A DNA stretch of 64,000 nt from Anaerozeibacter quisquiliarum (GCA_051162045.1 JBISDI010000012.1); one strand, 5' to 3'. Counted from the first letter of the stretch, positions 15,737-25,091 are shown. Made by a program: numbers and translations. Notes: generated from the sequence alone by a model not told the origin.

Positions 15737-16992
15737 TGCTGGATATCCTCCTTCGTAAGGTCGAAAAACGACAGTTGCTGCCCGCGCTCGGCGGCAAGAC
15801 CTCCCGTCAGCATCGGGTAGATGAATCGGCGGTCGATCCGGATCCCCGGCAACACCTTGCCCTTGCAGGTGATGAAGTGGCGCGCGCGCTTGAGCGTGAC
15901 GCCGAGTTTTTTGAGCGCCTCGAAGTCAAGCGTGCCCTGCCTGCGCGCCTCGAGAATGCGCCAGGCGCTCTTCACCCCGATGCCGGGCACGCGCAGCAGC
16001 AGCTCGTGCGGGGCGCGGTTGACCTCGACCGGGAACTGTTCGAGGTGCTCGAGCGCCCAGTGGCACTTCGGGTCGAGCAACGGATCGAGAAAGGGGCTCT
16101 GCTCGGTCAGCAGCTCGCCCGCCTCGAACCCGTAGAATCGCATCAGCCAGTCGGCCTGGTACAGCCGGTGTTCGCGCAGCAGCGGCGGCTTGCCGCCCGG
16201 CGCGGGCAAACGACGGTCGGCCACCGCCGGCATGTAGGCCGAAAAGAACACGCGCTTTAAGTTGAAGCGCCGATAGAGCGACTCCGACAGCGACAAGATG
16301 TGCCGGTCGGATTCGGCGGTCGCGCCCACGATCATCTGCGTCGACTGGCCGGCCGGCGCGAACCGGGGCGCCTTGCCATACAGCTGCAATTCGTTGCGGC
16401 TCTCCAGGATGCCGCCCTCGATCTGGCGCATGGGCGCGAGGATCGCGCGCTTGCTCTTGTCGGGGGCGAGCGCCACGAGGCTTTCTTCCGACGGCAGCTC
16501 GATGTTGACGCTCAGCCGGTCGGCCAACAGACCCAGCCGATGGATCAGCAGTGGGTCCGCGCCCGGGATGGCCTTGGCGTGGATGTAGCCGGCGAAGCGA
16601 TACTCCTCGCGCAGCAGCCGCAGCGCCTCGATCATCAGCTCGCAGGTGCGGTCGGGCGTGCCCAAGACCGCCGAGCTTAAGAACAGCCCTTCGATGTAGT
16701 TGCGCCGGTAGAAGCCCATCGTCAGATCGCACAGCTCGCGCGGCGTAAACGAGGTGCGTCGGACGTCGTTCGAGCGGCGGTTGACGCAGTAGGCGCAGTC
16801 GTAGGCACAGGCGTTGCTCAGCAGCACCTTGAGCAGCGAGATGCAGCGCCCGTCGGCCGCAAAACTATGGCAGATGCCCGCCGCCACCGCGTTGCCCACG
16901 CCGCCGCCGCGGCGATTGACGCCGCTCGAGGTGCAGGCCACGTCGTACTTGGCCGCGTCGGCGAGCACGGTCAACTTCTCGAACACATCCAT
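15715..16992 (-). CDS. Putative DNA modification/repair radical SAM protein
   Basis: A 425-residue radical SAM enzyme of the TIGR03916 type. The 4Fe-4S motif CAYDCAYC is at residues 62-69. A C-terminal helix-hairpin-helix (RVPGIGVKSAWRILEAR near residue 345) could bind DNA. The family is defined by its association with DUF4130 or uracil-DNA-glycosylase-like partners. GGAAAGGAG precedes the start, and a promoter plus a Gram-positive LexA box lie immediately upstream, so expression is probably induced by DNA damage. Substrate and reaction are unknown. Confidence 0.9.
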   Translation of the reverse strand: MDVFEKLTVLADAAKYDVACTSSGVNRRGGGVGNAVAAGICHSFAADGRCISLLKVLLSNACAYDCAYCVNRRSNDVRRTSFTPRELCDLTMGFYRRNYIEGLFLSSAVLGTPDRTCELMIEALRLLREEYRFAGYIHAKAIPGADPLLIHRLGLLADRLSVNIELPSEESLVALAPDKSKRAILAPMRQIEGGILESRNELQLYGKAPRFAPAGQSTQMIVGATAESDRHILSLSESLYRRFNLKRVFFSAYMPAVADRRLPAPGGKPPLLREHRLYQADWLMRFYGFEAGELLTEQSPFLDPLLDPKCHWALEHLEQFPVEVNRAPHELLLRVPGIGVKSAWRILEARRQGTLDFEALKKLGVTLKRARHFITCKGKVLPGIRIDRRFIYPMLTGGLAAERGQQLSFFDLTKEDIQQCLTGQL

Positions 16993-17016
16993 GGGCGGCG
17001 CTCCTTTCCAGGTATG

Positions 17017-17030
17017 CGAACATATGTTCT
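17017..17030. promoter_or_regulatory. LexA/DinR-type SOS box
   Basis: CGAACATATGTTCT contains the perfect palindrome GAACATATGTTC and fits the Gram-positive SOS consensus CGAAC-N4-GTTCG at all but the last base. It lies just downstream of the minus-strand -10 element at 17044-17039, where a bound repressor would block transcription of the radical SAM/DUF4130 genes. Confidence 0.75.
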
Positions 17031-17038
17031 ATATAGGT

Positions 17039-17066
17039 ATTATAGCACATCCCGTTCGGAATACAA
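17039..17066 (-). promoter_or_regulatory. Promoter of the radical SAM/DUF4130 operon
   Basis: On the minus strand TTGTAT (17066-17061) and a perfect TATAAT (17044-17039), spacer 16, with a TG one base before the -10 (extended -10). The SOS box overlaps the expected start site. Confidence 0.7.
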
Positions 17067-17125
17067 GCGAACGCGCGGTTAAATAAGCGTGAATCGAGCG
17101 CACTGTTTATTTTTCGTCAATTTGC

Positions 17126-17154
17126 TTGAATTGCGGGGGTACGGGTGTTATACT
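17126..17154 (+). promoter_or_regulatory. Promoter of the purA operon
   Basis: TTGAAT (17126-17131) and TATACT (17149-17154) with a 17-base spacer, about 90 bases before purA. Confidence 0.6.
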
Positions 17155-17242
17155 TTGTAAGCAAGCGGGGTTTTGGCTTGTTTTCCGTACGTTCGGCACA
17201 TGGACGCGCGGAAACATTCAGCAATACGGAGGTGTTCGGCAC

Positions 17243-18526
17243 ATGAATACCTGCGCGATCGTGGGCGTCAATTGGGGCGACGAGGGCAAGGGGCGCATGG
17301 TGGACTACCTGGCCGAGCAATACGACCTGGTCGTGCGCTACCAGGGCGGCAACAACGCCGGCCACACCGTCATCAACGAATACGGCAAGTTTGCGCTGAA
17401 CCTGCTTCCTTCGGGTATCTTCCGCAGGGAGAAGGTCAATCTGCTGGGCGTGGGCACGGTGGTGAACCCCGAGCACTTGGTGGGCGAAATCGAGCGGGTA
17501 CGCGCGCAGGGGGTTACCATCACACCCGACAACCTCAAGATTTCCGACCGTGCGATGATCGTGTTCCCGTTTCACCCGCTGCAGGACCAGTTGGAGGAGA
17601 ACCGGCTGGGCGACTTAAAGTATGGCTCGACCCGGCGCGGCATCTCGCCGATCTACGGTGACAAGTACATGAAAAAGGCCATCCAGATGGGCGACCTTAA
17701 GCACCCCGAGGTGCTGCACAAGCACCTTAAGACGCTGGTCGAGTGGAAGAACGCCGTGCTGTGCAAGGCCTACGACCAGCCGCCGATCGACATCGAGGAG
17801 GTCGAGGCCTGGCTGGCCCGCTACGCGACAGCGCTGAAAGACCATATCTGCGACGCGGGCGAGCTGCTCAAGTCGGCGCGCGCGGATGGCAAGCGCATCC
17901 TTTTCGAGGCGCAGCTGGGCGCGCTGCGCGACATCGAGTACGGCATCTACCCGTTCACCTCGTCTTCCTCACCGCTGTCGGCCTACGCGCCGCTGGGCGG
18001 CGGGCTGCCGTCGATCAAATTGGACCGCGTGGTGGGCGTTGTGAAGGCCTACTCGAGCTGCGTGGGCGAGGGCCCGTTCGTGGGCGAGCTCCTGGCCGAG
18101 GAGGGCGATTGGCTGCGCGAGGCGGGCGGCGAGTACGGCGCGGCCACCGGCCGGCCGCGGCGCGTCGGCTGGTTTGACATCGTGGCCACCCGCCACGGTG
18201 CCGAACTGCAGGCCGCCACCGAGATCGCGCTGACCAAGCTCGACGTGCTGTCCGGCCTGGTCGAGATCCCGGTGTGCGTGCGCTACCGGCTGGACGGGGT
18301 CGAGATCGAGCGCTTCCCCTACACGCAGGATCTGTACGATTGCGAGCCGGTCTACGAGGTGCTGCCCGGCTGGGATGAGGACATCTCGGGCGTGCGCCGG
18401 TTCGAGGAATTGCCCGAGGCCGCGCGGCAATACGTCGAGTACGTCGAGCGCGCGCTGGGCGTCGCAATCCGGTATGTGTCGGTCGGGCCCGACCGCGAGC
18501 AACTGATTATCCGGCAGGAGGCATAG
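17243..18526 (+). CDS. purA: Adenylosuccinate synthetase
   Basis: Joins IMP and aspartate with GTP to make adenylosuccinate, the first step from IMP to AMP. The 427-residue protein has the N-terminal P-loop GVNWGDEGKGRMVD, the NNAGHT motif and the later TGRPRRVGWFD signature. The start at 17243 follows CGGAGGTG; an in-frame start at 17126 lies within the promoter. The gene is 8 bp upstream of purB, so the two consecutive AMP-branch enzymes are co-transcribed. Confidence 0.97.
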   Translation: MNTCAIVGVNWGDEGKGRMVDYLAEQYDLVVRYQGGNNAGHTVINEYGKFALNLLPSGIFRREKVNLLGVGTVVNPEHLVGEIERVRAQGVTITPDNLKISDRAMIVFPFHPLQDQLEENRLGDLKYGSTRRGISPIYGDKYMKKAIQMGDLKHPEVLHKHLKTLVEWKNAVLCKAYDQPPIDIEEVEAWLARYATALKDHICDAGELLKSARADGKRILFEAQLGALRDIEYGIYPFTSSSSPLSAYAPLGGGLPSIKLDRVVGVVKAYSSCVGEGPFVGELLAEEGDWLREAGGEYGAATGRPRRVGWFDIVATRHGAELQAATEIALTKLDVLSGLVEIPVCVRYRLDGVEIERFPYTQDLYDCEPVYEVLPGWDEDISGVRRFEELPEAARQYVEYVERALGVAIRYVSVGPDREQLIIRQEA

Positions 18527-18534
18527 GCCGTCAG

Positions 18535-19962
18535 ATGGAGCGAAAGAACATATACGAGACGGCGTTGAACAGCCGCTACGCCTCGAAGGCCATGCAGAGC
18601 CTGTTCTCGCCAGACCATCGCTACGGGCTGTGGCGCAGGCTGTGGGTGGCGCTGGCCGAGGCCGAGATGGAGCTGGGTCTGCCGATCGCGCAGGATCAGA
18701 TCGATCAGATGAAGCGGCACCTGGACGACATCGACTACGAGCGCGTGCGCGCGCACGAGGAAAAGGTGCGCCACGACGTGATGGCGCATGTGCTGGCCTA
18801 CGGCGAGCAGTGCCCGGACGCCGCCGGCATCATCCACCTGGGCGCGACCTCCTGCTATGTAACCGACAACGCCGACGCGCTGATCCTCCGGGACGCGCTT
18901 GAGCTGATCCGCGCTAAAATCATCGAGGTCGTCCGACGGCTGCGCGCGTTCGCGCTGGAGCACAGGGATTTGCCGACGCTCGGGCTCACGCACCTGCAGC
19001 CGGCGCAACTGGTCACGGTGGGTAAGCGCGCCTGCCTGTGGATGCAGGACCTCGTCATGGACCTTACCGACATCGAGCATGTGCTGTCCACGGTCAAGCT
19101 GCTGGGCAGCAAGGGCACGACCGGCACGCAGGCCAGCTTCCTCGAGCTGTTCGGCGGCGACGGCGCCAAGTGCCTCGAATGCGAGAGGCGCATAGCCGGC
19201 AAGATGGGACTCGATAAGGTGTACGCGGTCAGCGGTCAGACCTATCCACGAAAGTTGGACAGCCGGGTGCTGGCGGTGCTCTCGGGCGTGGCGCAGAGCG
19301 CGTACAAGTTCGCGCAGGACATGCGGATGCTGCAGGCGTTTCACGAACTCGAGGAGCCGTTCTCAAAGGATCAGATCGGCTCGTCGGCCATGGCCTACAA
19401 GCGCAACCCGATGCGCTCGGAGCGTATGTGCGCGCTTTCCCGGCACGTGATGGCGCTGGAGGCAAATGCCACGCAGACCGCCGCGACCCAGTGGTTCGAG
19501 CGCACGCTCGACGACTCGGCCAACCGGCGGCTGTCGCTGCCCGAGGCGTTCCTGGCGCTCGACGCGGTGCTCGAGCTGTACGCCAACGTGGCCGGCGGGA
19601 TCGTGGTGTATCCAAAGATGATCGAGCGGAGCATCCGCGAGAACCTGCCGTTCATGGCGACCGAGAACATCCTGATGGCGGGCGTTATGCGCGGCGGCGA
19701 CCGGCAGCAGCTGCACGAAAAGCTGCGTGTGCTGTCGCACCAGGCCACGGTCAGGATGCGTGCCGAAGGCGAAGACAACGATTTACTTCGGCGCATCGCC
19801 GCCGACGGGGCGTTCGGCCTTAGCGAGGACGAACTCGGCGCGCTGATGGACGCGCGGCTGTACGTCGGGCGCGCGGGCGAACAGGTGAGCGAATTTATTG
19901 CCGCCGAGGTCGATCCGTGGCTCGTCGGACCCGCGATCGACATGGGCGAGATTAACCTGTAA
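18535..19962 (+). CDS. purB: Adenylosuccinate lyase
   Basis: Cleaves adenylosuccinate to AMP and also SAICAR to AICAR. The 475-residue fumarase-superfamily enzyme has the signature SSAMAYKRNPMRSE near residue 283, HLGATSCYVTDN and LGLTHLQPAQ. It is the second gene of a purA-purB-rex-VanW run. The Clostridia-type length with a C-terminal ADSL domain (DEDELGAL region) is complete. Confidence 0.97.
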   Translation: MERKNIYETALNSRYASKAMQSLFSPDHRYGLWRRLWVALAEAEMELGLPIAQDQIDQMKRHLDDIDYERVRAHEEKVRHDVMAHVLAYGEQCPDAAGIIHLGATSCYVTDNADALILRDALELIRAKIIEVVRRLRAFALEHRDLPTLGLTHLQPAQLVTVGKRACLWMQDLVMDLTDIEHVLSTVKLLGSKGTTGTQASFLELFGGDGAKCLECERRIAGKMGLDKVYAVSGQTYPRKLDSRVLAVLSGVAQSAYKFAQDMRMLQAFHELEEPFSKDQIGSSAMAYKRNPMRSERMCALSRHVMALEANATQTAATQWFERTLDDSANRRLSLPEAFLALDAVLELYANVAGGIVVYPKMIERSIRENLPFMATENILMAGVMRGGDRQQLHEKLRVLSHQATVRMRAEGEDNDLLRRIAADGAFGLSEDELGALMDARLYVGRAGEQVSEFIAAEVDPWLVGPAIDMGEINL

Positions 19963-19975
19963 AGGAGAGCGTCAC

Positions 19976-20602
19976 ATGGTGCGAGAACGCGTACCGCGCG
20001 CCGTCGTTGGGCGGCTGCCGGGGTATTACCGATATCTGTGCAACCTGGAAAAGATGGGGCTGATCCGCATTTCCTCCCAGCAACTGGGCGAGCGCATGGG
20101 CCTGACCGCGTCGCAAATCCGGCAGGACATCAATTGCTTCGGCGGGTTTGGGCAGCAGGGCTACGGCTACAACGTGGCCGAGCTCAGGCGGCGCATCGGC
20201 GAGATCCTGGGCCTCGGGCCCAGCTATCACTGCGTCGTGGTGGGCGCGGGCAACATCGGCCAGGCCGTAGCCAACTACAGCGCGTTCCGCTCCATGGGCT
20301 TTGAGGTCAAGGCGCTGTTTGACATGCGCGCGAGCGCGCATGAGGAGACGCGAGGCGGGCTGCCCGTGCTGCCAATCGAGCAGCTCGACGGCTACCTGGA
20401 CGAGCATCCGGTGGACATCGGTGTGATCGCGGTGCCCGAGCAGGCGGCGCAGGCCATCTGCGACCGGCTGGTCAAGGGCGGGGTCAACGCGATCTGGAAT
20501 TTTGCGCCGATAGACCTCGATGTGCCCGACCGCGTGACGCTCAAGAGCGTGCACCTGGCCGACGCGCTGCTCGAGCTGTCGTATTACATGGCCAATCCGT
20601 AG
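19976..20602 (+). CDS. rex: Redox-sensing transcriptional repressor Rex
   Basis: A 208-residue repressor that senses the NADH/NAD ratio and controls fermentation and respiration genes. The N-terminal winged helix has LTASQIRQDINCFGGFGQQG near residue 43. The Rossmann fold has VVGAGNIGQAVANY near 85, and the C-terminal swapped helix ends in ALLELSYYM. The start at 19976 follows AAAGGAG; a longer in-frame reading would run inside purB. It begins 13 bp after purB, so its level may follow purine gene transcription. Confidence 0.95.
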   Translation: MVRERVPRAVVGRLPGYYRYLCNLEKMGLIRISSQQLGERMGLTASQIRQDINCFGGFGQQGYGYNVAELRRRIGEILGLGPSYHCVVVGAGNIGQAVANYSAFRSMGFEVKALFDMRASAHEETRGGLPVLPIEQLDGYLDEHPVDIGVIAVPEQAAQAICDRLVKGGVNAIWNFAPIDLDVPDRVTLKSVHLADALLELSYYMANP

Positions 20603-20615
20603 GAGTTTTATTTAA

Positions 20616-22085
20616 GTGGGCAAGCATTCCAAGATAGAAACGCAGACCCAAGTCGAGACGAGGCAGACAAGGCGCGAGTTGAGGAAGATCAGGCGCGCGC
20701 GCAGGCGGATCTGGTGGTCGGGGCCGGTGACGGCGGTGATGGGCGGCATCCTGTTTGTGCTGGTCGCGGCCCTTGTCATGTCGATCGCGCAGTACCGCGC
20801 CTTTCGGGCGATGCGCGCGGCGGTTGAAACCGACCGGTTCTATCCGGGCATCACGGTGGACGGGCAGGAGCTATCGGGCAAGACGCTGCCGGAGGCGCTC
20901 GGCGAGTGGGCGGCGCGCGACGAGCTCAAAAGGCGCGCCTATCAGATCGAGCTCAACATCGGGCAGAACCATTGGCTGCTGACGAGCGCGGACGCGTTCT
21001 ACCAGAGCGACTATGCGGACGTGCTCAAGAGCGCCTGGTCGGTCGGGCGCTACGGTACGCTCGCAGCGCGCTACGACGCGATCAGCAAGGCCGCGGGCGC
21101 GTGGGCGCGCGCCTACGAGGTACACGGCGGCCCCGACCGGGACGCGTGGGCGCAGCGGCTGGACGCGATCGCGCAGGCGGCGTCGGAGCCGGGCACCTCG
21201 GCGAAGATCACCGGGTTCGACGTTGCGAGCAAGGGCTTTTCCTTTGAAGAGGGCGTCGAGGGGCTGGCGGTGGACGCCAAGGAACTGCGCGACGCGGTCG
21301 CTGAGAAGGTGAAAGCCGGCGGCGGCGCGCTGACGCTCGAACGGCGCGTGGTAAGACCCGCGCAGACGGTCGAGGAGCTTAAGCGCAGCTTTGGCATGGT
21401 GGCCTCGACCAAGACCAGCGCCAAGAGTTCCTCGGGCAACCGGATAACCAATTTGCGGCTGGCGTGCGAGGCGCTGAACGGGTTGCGCATCGAGCCGGGC
21501 GCGGTGTTTTCGTTCAACGAGACGCTGGGCAAGCGCACGACGGAGAAGGGCTACAAGCGCGCCCCGGCGGTCTCGGGCGGTGCGCATACGCTCGAGGTCG
21601 GCGGGGGCATCTGCCAGGTGGCGACCACGCTGTTCAACACGGTCGCCAAGGCGGGGCATCAGATCATCAAGCGCTACCCCCACACGATTCCATCGACCTA
21701 CGTCCCCCGGGGACTGGACGCCACGATCGACTGGCCCAACCAGGACTTCCGGTTCCGGAACACGTCGGACTACCCGATCTACCTGTCGGCGGGGGTAACC
21801 CGTGACAAGCAGGTGATCGTGGAGTTGCACGGCAAGAAACTGGACGAGGGCGTGTCGTTCAAGCTCAAGGGCGAGACCAACGCTACCCGCAGCGCGGGCG
21901 AACCGAGGTACGTGCCGGTTGGGGATCTGCCCACCGGCATGACGCGGGTGAAGGAAGCCAGGCGCAACGGCTATCAGGTGACCACGTACCGGATCTTGAT
22001 GAAGGACGGCAAAGAGGTCGAGCGCGAGCGGCTGTTCAAGAGCAACTATCCCTCATTTGGCGGGATCGTCGAGGTGGGGCGATAG
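20616..22085 (+). CDS. VanW family protein with peptidoglycan-binding-like domain
   Basis: A 489-residue membrane-anchored wall protein. A basic N-terminus and one membrane segment (about residues 34-57) are followed by an extracellular region similar to the putative peptidoglycan-binding domain of VanW proteins. The VanW domain lies near residues 255-400, with FSFNETLGKRT, AGGGICQVATTLFN-like sequence (here VGGGICQVATTLFN) and a RYPHTIPSTYVPRG block. A short C-terminal tail resembles the G5-like endings of relatives. The start is GTG at 20616 after AGGAG. VanW proteins are linked to vancomycin resistance loci by name, but most, like this one, have no known role. Confidence 0.88.
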   Translation: MGKHSKIETQTQVETRQTRRELRKIRRARRRIWWSGPVTAVMGGILFVLVAALVMSIAQYRAFRAMRAAVETDRFYPGITVDGQELSGKTLPEALGEWAARDELKRRAYQIELNIGQNHWLLTSADAFYQSDYADVLKSAWSVGRYGTLAARYDAISKAAGAWARAYEVHGGPDRDAWAQRLDAIAQAASEPGTSAKITGFDVASKGFSFEEGVEGLAVDAKELRDAVAEKVKAGGGALTLERRVVRPAQTVEELKRSFGMVASTKTSAKSSSGNRITNLRLACEALNGLRIEPGAVFSFNETLGKRTTEKGYKRAPAVSGGAHTLEVGGGICQVATTLFNTVAKAGHQIIKRYPHTIPSTYVPRGLDATIDWPNQDFRFRNTSDYPIYLSAGVTRDKQVIVELHGKKLDEGVSFKLKGETNATRSAGEPRYVPVGDLPTGMTRVKEARRNGYQVTTYRILMKDGKEVERERLFKSNYPSFGGIVEVGR

Positions 22086-22115
22086 GGAAGTCCCCGCGCG
22101 AGTGATGATGGGCGC

Positions 22116-23051
22116 TCACGCGCGAGTACGCGCCTGAATCATCTCGGCCGCTATGCTGATGGCAATCTCATAGGGCGTCTGCGCGCCGATCGGCAGGCCG
22201 ATCGGGCAGCGCACCCGCTTTAGGTCCTCCTCGGTAAAACCCTCGGCCCGCGCGCGCTCGTACACCGAGGCGCGCTTTGCCTTGCTGCCCATCATGCCGA
22301 TGTAGCGCGCCGGCGTGCGCAGCGCCGCCTTAAGCGCCGCAAAATCGTGCTGGTGCCCGCGCGTCATGATCGCCACGTAGTCCGCCCCGGTTACCCCGTC
22401 CATGAACGCCAGATCACCGAAATCAACCAGCCGCACCTCCGCGGCGTCCGGGAACAGCCGCCGATCGGCAAAATCCGCCCGGTCGTCGAGCGCGCACACC
22501 CGGAAAAGCGCGCGCGCAAGCACCGGTACCAGCGCCTGCGCCACGTGCCCGCAGCCGAACAGGTAGCAGGTCGCGCCGCTCGCGATCTGCTGCGCGTATT
22601 GCCCGTCCTCAGGCGCGACCGCTTCAAACGACAGCGTCATGCCGCCATCCTCGAGATCCGTAATCAGCCAGGCGTCCCGCGCGCCGTCCGCCGCCGCGCG
22701 CGCCCGCTCCAGCAAGTCGATCAGCGCCCCGTCCCCGGCGGGCAGCGTTTGAAAGTACAGCCGCATGCCGCCGCCGCACACGCCCAGGTCGGCGGCCCGG
22801 TCGCCCGCCAGGCGGTAGTCTTTCAGCGCTCCGGCCGACACGCTTCTCTCGAGCCGCTCGGTTGCGCGCCGCACCGCGTCGTGCTCCACCGGCCCGCCGC
22901 CCACCGTGCCGCACACCAGCCCCCGCGCATCCGCCAGCATGCGCGCGCCCGGGCCGCGCGGGGTGGAGCCCGATGTCGCCACCACGCTCACCAGCACGCA
23001 GTCACGCCCGCCCCGGATGCGCTCCAGCGCCGCTTCGATCCACTCGTTCAT
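22116..23051 (-). CDS. xdhC: XdhC family molybdenum hydroxylase maturation protein
   Basis: An accessory protein for loading the molybdenum cofactor (sulfurated or selenated) into xanthine dehydrogenase-type hydroxylases. The 311-residue protein has an N-terminal XdhC/CoxI domain (VSVVATSGSTPRGPGARML near residue 21; GTVGGGPVE) and a C-terminal Rossmann-type domain (CYLFGCGHVAQALVP near 167; YIGMMGSKAKR). It is the last gene of the selenium operon and overlaps yqeB by ATGA. The hydroxylase structural genes are not in the window. Confidence 0.92.
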   Translation of the reverse strand: MNEWIEAALERIRGGRDCVLVSVVATSGSTPRGPGARMLADARGLVCGTVGGGPVEHDAVRRATERLERSVSAGALKDYRLAGDRAADLGVCGGGMRLYFQTLPAGDGALIDLLERARAAADGARDAWLITDLEDGGMTLSFEAVAPEDGQYAQQIASGATCYLFGCGHVAQALVPVLARALFRVCALDDRADFADRRLFPDAAEVRLVDFGDLAFMDGVTGADYVAIMTRGHQHDFAALKAALRTPARYIGMMGSKAKRASVYERARAEGFTEEDLKRVRCPIGLPIGAQTPYEIAISIAAEMIQARTRA

Positions 23052-23845
23052 ACGCTTCTCCTCAAATATAGATACGCCTCCAGCGCGCCGCCGCCGATGG
23101 CGCGCGCCTTATCGGAAATGGTGTGCCAGTCGACGTCCGTGCGCGGGTCGACGTCGGCCATCTTCATCCCCCTGGGGACTGATAGGCCCTCGGCGATCAG
23201 GCCGCGCAGCAGCCCGGCGATCGGAGCGGCGACCGGCTGATCGCCCACAAAGCACAGCGTTTCGCCCGCGGCCACCACATCGCCGATCGCGCGCACCGGT
23301 CGTACGACGCCCGTACAGGGCGCGTGGACCACCCGTTCCGACGACTTGCCGCCGATTTCGCCGGGAGTGCCGGTATTCGGCAGCGCCGCGCCCTCGAAGA
23401 TCAGCCGCCCCAGGTCGTGCCCGCGCATGCTCTCGATCACGCAATCGACGTCCACACCCGCGACGAAGCCGGGGCCCACGGCGATCGTGGCCGGGGCCAT
23501 GCCCCGAAATGTACCCAGATTGCGCTTGGCGAGGATGGCATCGACCACGCAGCGGGGCTTGAACCGTTCGATCCAGCGCCCTTCGGGATCGACCGCGAGC
23601 GGGATCTCGCCCGCGTCGAGCGCGGCGGCGATTGCGCGCTCGTCCCCGGCCAGCCGCGCCGTCATGTCCTCCACGGCGGCGACGCCCCGATACACCGCCT
23701 CGCTCAGCGAGACGGTGCGCCGGATCGCGGTGGGCCGCGCCGCCTCGAGCACCAGCACATGGAAGCCCGCGCGATGAAACTTCTGAATCACACCGGTGGC
23801 CAGGTCGCCGCCGCCGCGGACGACGATCCGTTCGCGCTCTGTCAT
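23048..23845 (-). CDS. yqeB: Selenium-dependent molybdenum hydroxylase system protein YqeB (EF2563 family)
   Basis: A 265-residue member of the EF2563/YqeB family, found with SelD in organisms that use selenium as a labile cofactor of molybdenum hydroxylases. The N-terminal RGGGDLATGVIQKFHRAGF resembles a nucleotide-binding fold. The C-terminal half has a biotinyl-lipoyl-like segment (PVRAIGDVVAAGETLCFVGD). The start at 23845 follows GGGAGG at eight bases and gives an ATGA overlap with yqeC; an earlier in-frame start nine codons upstream is less likely. The exact biochemical step is unknown. Confidence 0.9.
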   Translation of the reverse strand: MTERERIVVRGGGDLATGVIQKFHRAGFHVLVLEAARPTAIRRTVSLSEAVYRGVAAVEDMTARLAGDERAIAAALDAGEIPLAVDPEGRWIERFKPRCVVDAILAKRNLGTFRGMAPATIAVGPGFVAGVDVDCVIESMRGHDLGRLIFEGAALPNTGTPGEIGGKSSERVVHAPCTGVVRPVRAIGDVVAAGETLCFVGDQPVAAPIAGLLRGLIAEGLSVPRGMKMADVDPRTDVDWHTISDKARAIGGGALEAYLYLRRSV

Positions 23846-24486
23846 CGATAGACCTCCCATTTTTTCTGCCAAACCGAGCCGACGAAGATCGGCAGATTCG
23901 ATTGCGCACGCACCGCGCGCGCAATCGGCAGCGCGTCTTGGGCGTCGGCCTGGTTGATTAGCAGCGCCGTCCGGCCGACGGCCTTGGCCAGCATGCCTCC
24001 CGGGGCGAGGATCATGCGCGCGATCGCGCGCGCGTCCACGACATCGCCCTCGTCAAGGTCGGTCAGCGCAAGGAACCGGTCCAGCCGGTGCACGTGCTCG
24101 CCTGTCGCGGACAGCCCCAGCGCGCGCGCGCCGACGACGCCCAGCGTCAGCGTGGTAAACGCGGGCACCACCGGCTCCCAGTCGGCCCAGCCCTTGAGCG
24201 GCAGAGCGCGCGAGCCATCGGCTTCCATCAGCGTTATGTCGCAGTCGGCGGACGCGCGCTTGATCTCCTCGAGCGGCGCGGCCAGCAGTTTGCCGGTCGG
24301 CGGGTCGGGCACGCCCAGGCAAAAAACGCCCGGCGGGGGCGGCAGGATGCGGGTGGTGGGCGCGATCAGCGCCCTGAGCGGAGCGGCTTCGCCGAACAGC
24401 AACTCCACCACGCCGGTCTTGCCGCCGCAGCCGACCACCGCCACCCGCTCGCCCGGCGCGAGCTCGAGCAAATCAAATAACTTCAC
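23842..24486 (-). CDS. yqeC: Selenium cofactor biosynthesis protein YqeC
   Basis: A 214-residue protein of the YqeC family, another genomic marker of the selenium-dependent molybdenum hydroxylase system. The N-terminal P-loop-like motif VVGCGGKTG lies at residues 18-26, with EADGSRALPLKGW and a late LINQADAQDA (NKAD-like) motif, consistent with a small nucleotide-binding enzyme. The GTG at 24486 overlaps the yedF stop (GTGA), and the stop overlaps yqeB (ATGA), so it is tightly coupled. Reaction unknown. Confidence 0.9.
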   Translation of the reverse strand: MKLFDLLELAPGERVAVVGCGGKTGVVELLFGEAAPLRALIAPTTRILPPPPGVFCLGVPDPPTGKLLAAPLEEIKRASADCDITLMEADGSRALPLKGWADWEPVVPAFTTLTLGVVGARALGLSATGEHVHRLDRFLALTDLDEGDVVDARAIARMILAPGGMLAKAVGRTALLINQADAQDALPIARAVRAQSNLPIFVGSVWQKKWEVYR

Positions 24487-25091
24487 AGCGAGATCAGACG
24501 CGCGGCCCCGTTCAGCATGCCGGCGATCCGCATCATATCGGCCACTTCGCCGACCGCCAGATGATCCATCAGGCCGTAATAGTTGAGGCAGGTGCCGCAG
24601 GTGTAGATGCGCGCGCCCTTTTCCACAAGCGTCATCAGGTCCGGCAGGGTGTTCGCGCCCTCGCTCGTCAGGTGCGCGCCGCCGTTGATGAAGATCACCT
24701 CGCGCGGCGGCGGGTCGAGCTCGGTCAGCGAGAAGATAAAGCCCTTCATGAGCAGCCTGCCCAGTTCTTCTGAACCGCCGCCCAGCGCATCGCGCGCGAT
24801 CAGCACCGTGGCCCCGGCGGACGCGCGAGCAGGCTTGGGTTGGTTTAAGGTTTCGGCGATCGGCGCGAACGCGGCGTCCCGGTCGCGTGCGACGATCACC
24901 CGGTAGTGTCCGTCCCGGCGTTCGAACGAACAGGCATAGCCCAGCTGCGACGCCATCTTCTCGAGGTTTTGCCCTGCGATCTTGTTGTCGACCAGCACGC
25001 ACACCGCGTCCACATCGGGGTCGGCCAGCGCGCGCCGCGCGTTCACCACAGGCATCGGGCAGGGTTGGCCCAGCATATCAATGATCTTTAT
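24483..25091 (-). CDS. yedF: Sulfurtransferase-like selenium metabolism protein YedF, apparent ATA start
   Basis: A 202-residue protein with an N-terminal TusA-like domain (LGQPCPMPV, the conserved CPxPV Cys) and a C-terminal DsrE-like domain carrying YTCGTCLNYYGL. This is the YedF family found beside SelD. The family N-terminus (M-x-x-I-D-x-x-G) is matched only if translation starts at ATA, 25091-25089, which lies seven bases after AGGAGG. The next ATG is about 20 bases from the ribosome site and would cut off the first strand; upstream TTG or GTG codons overlap selD without a ribosome site. The ATA may be a true non-canonical start or a sequence error. It probably carries reduced selenium or sulfur between SelD/Csd and the cofactor. 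Confidence 0.85.
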   Translation of the reverse strand: MKIIDMLGQPCPMPVVNARRALADPDVDAVCVLVDNKIAGQNLEKMASQLGYACSFERRDGHYRVIVARDRDAAFAPIAETLNQPKPARASAGATVLIARDALGGGSEELGRLLMKGFIFSLTELDPPPREVIFINGGAHLTSEGANTLPDLMTLVEKGARIYTCGTCLNYYGLMDHLAVGEVADMMRIAGMLNGAARLISL

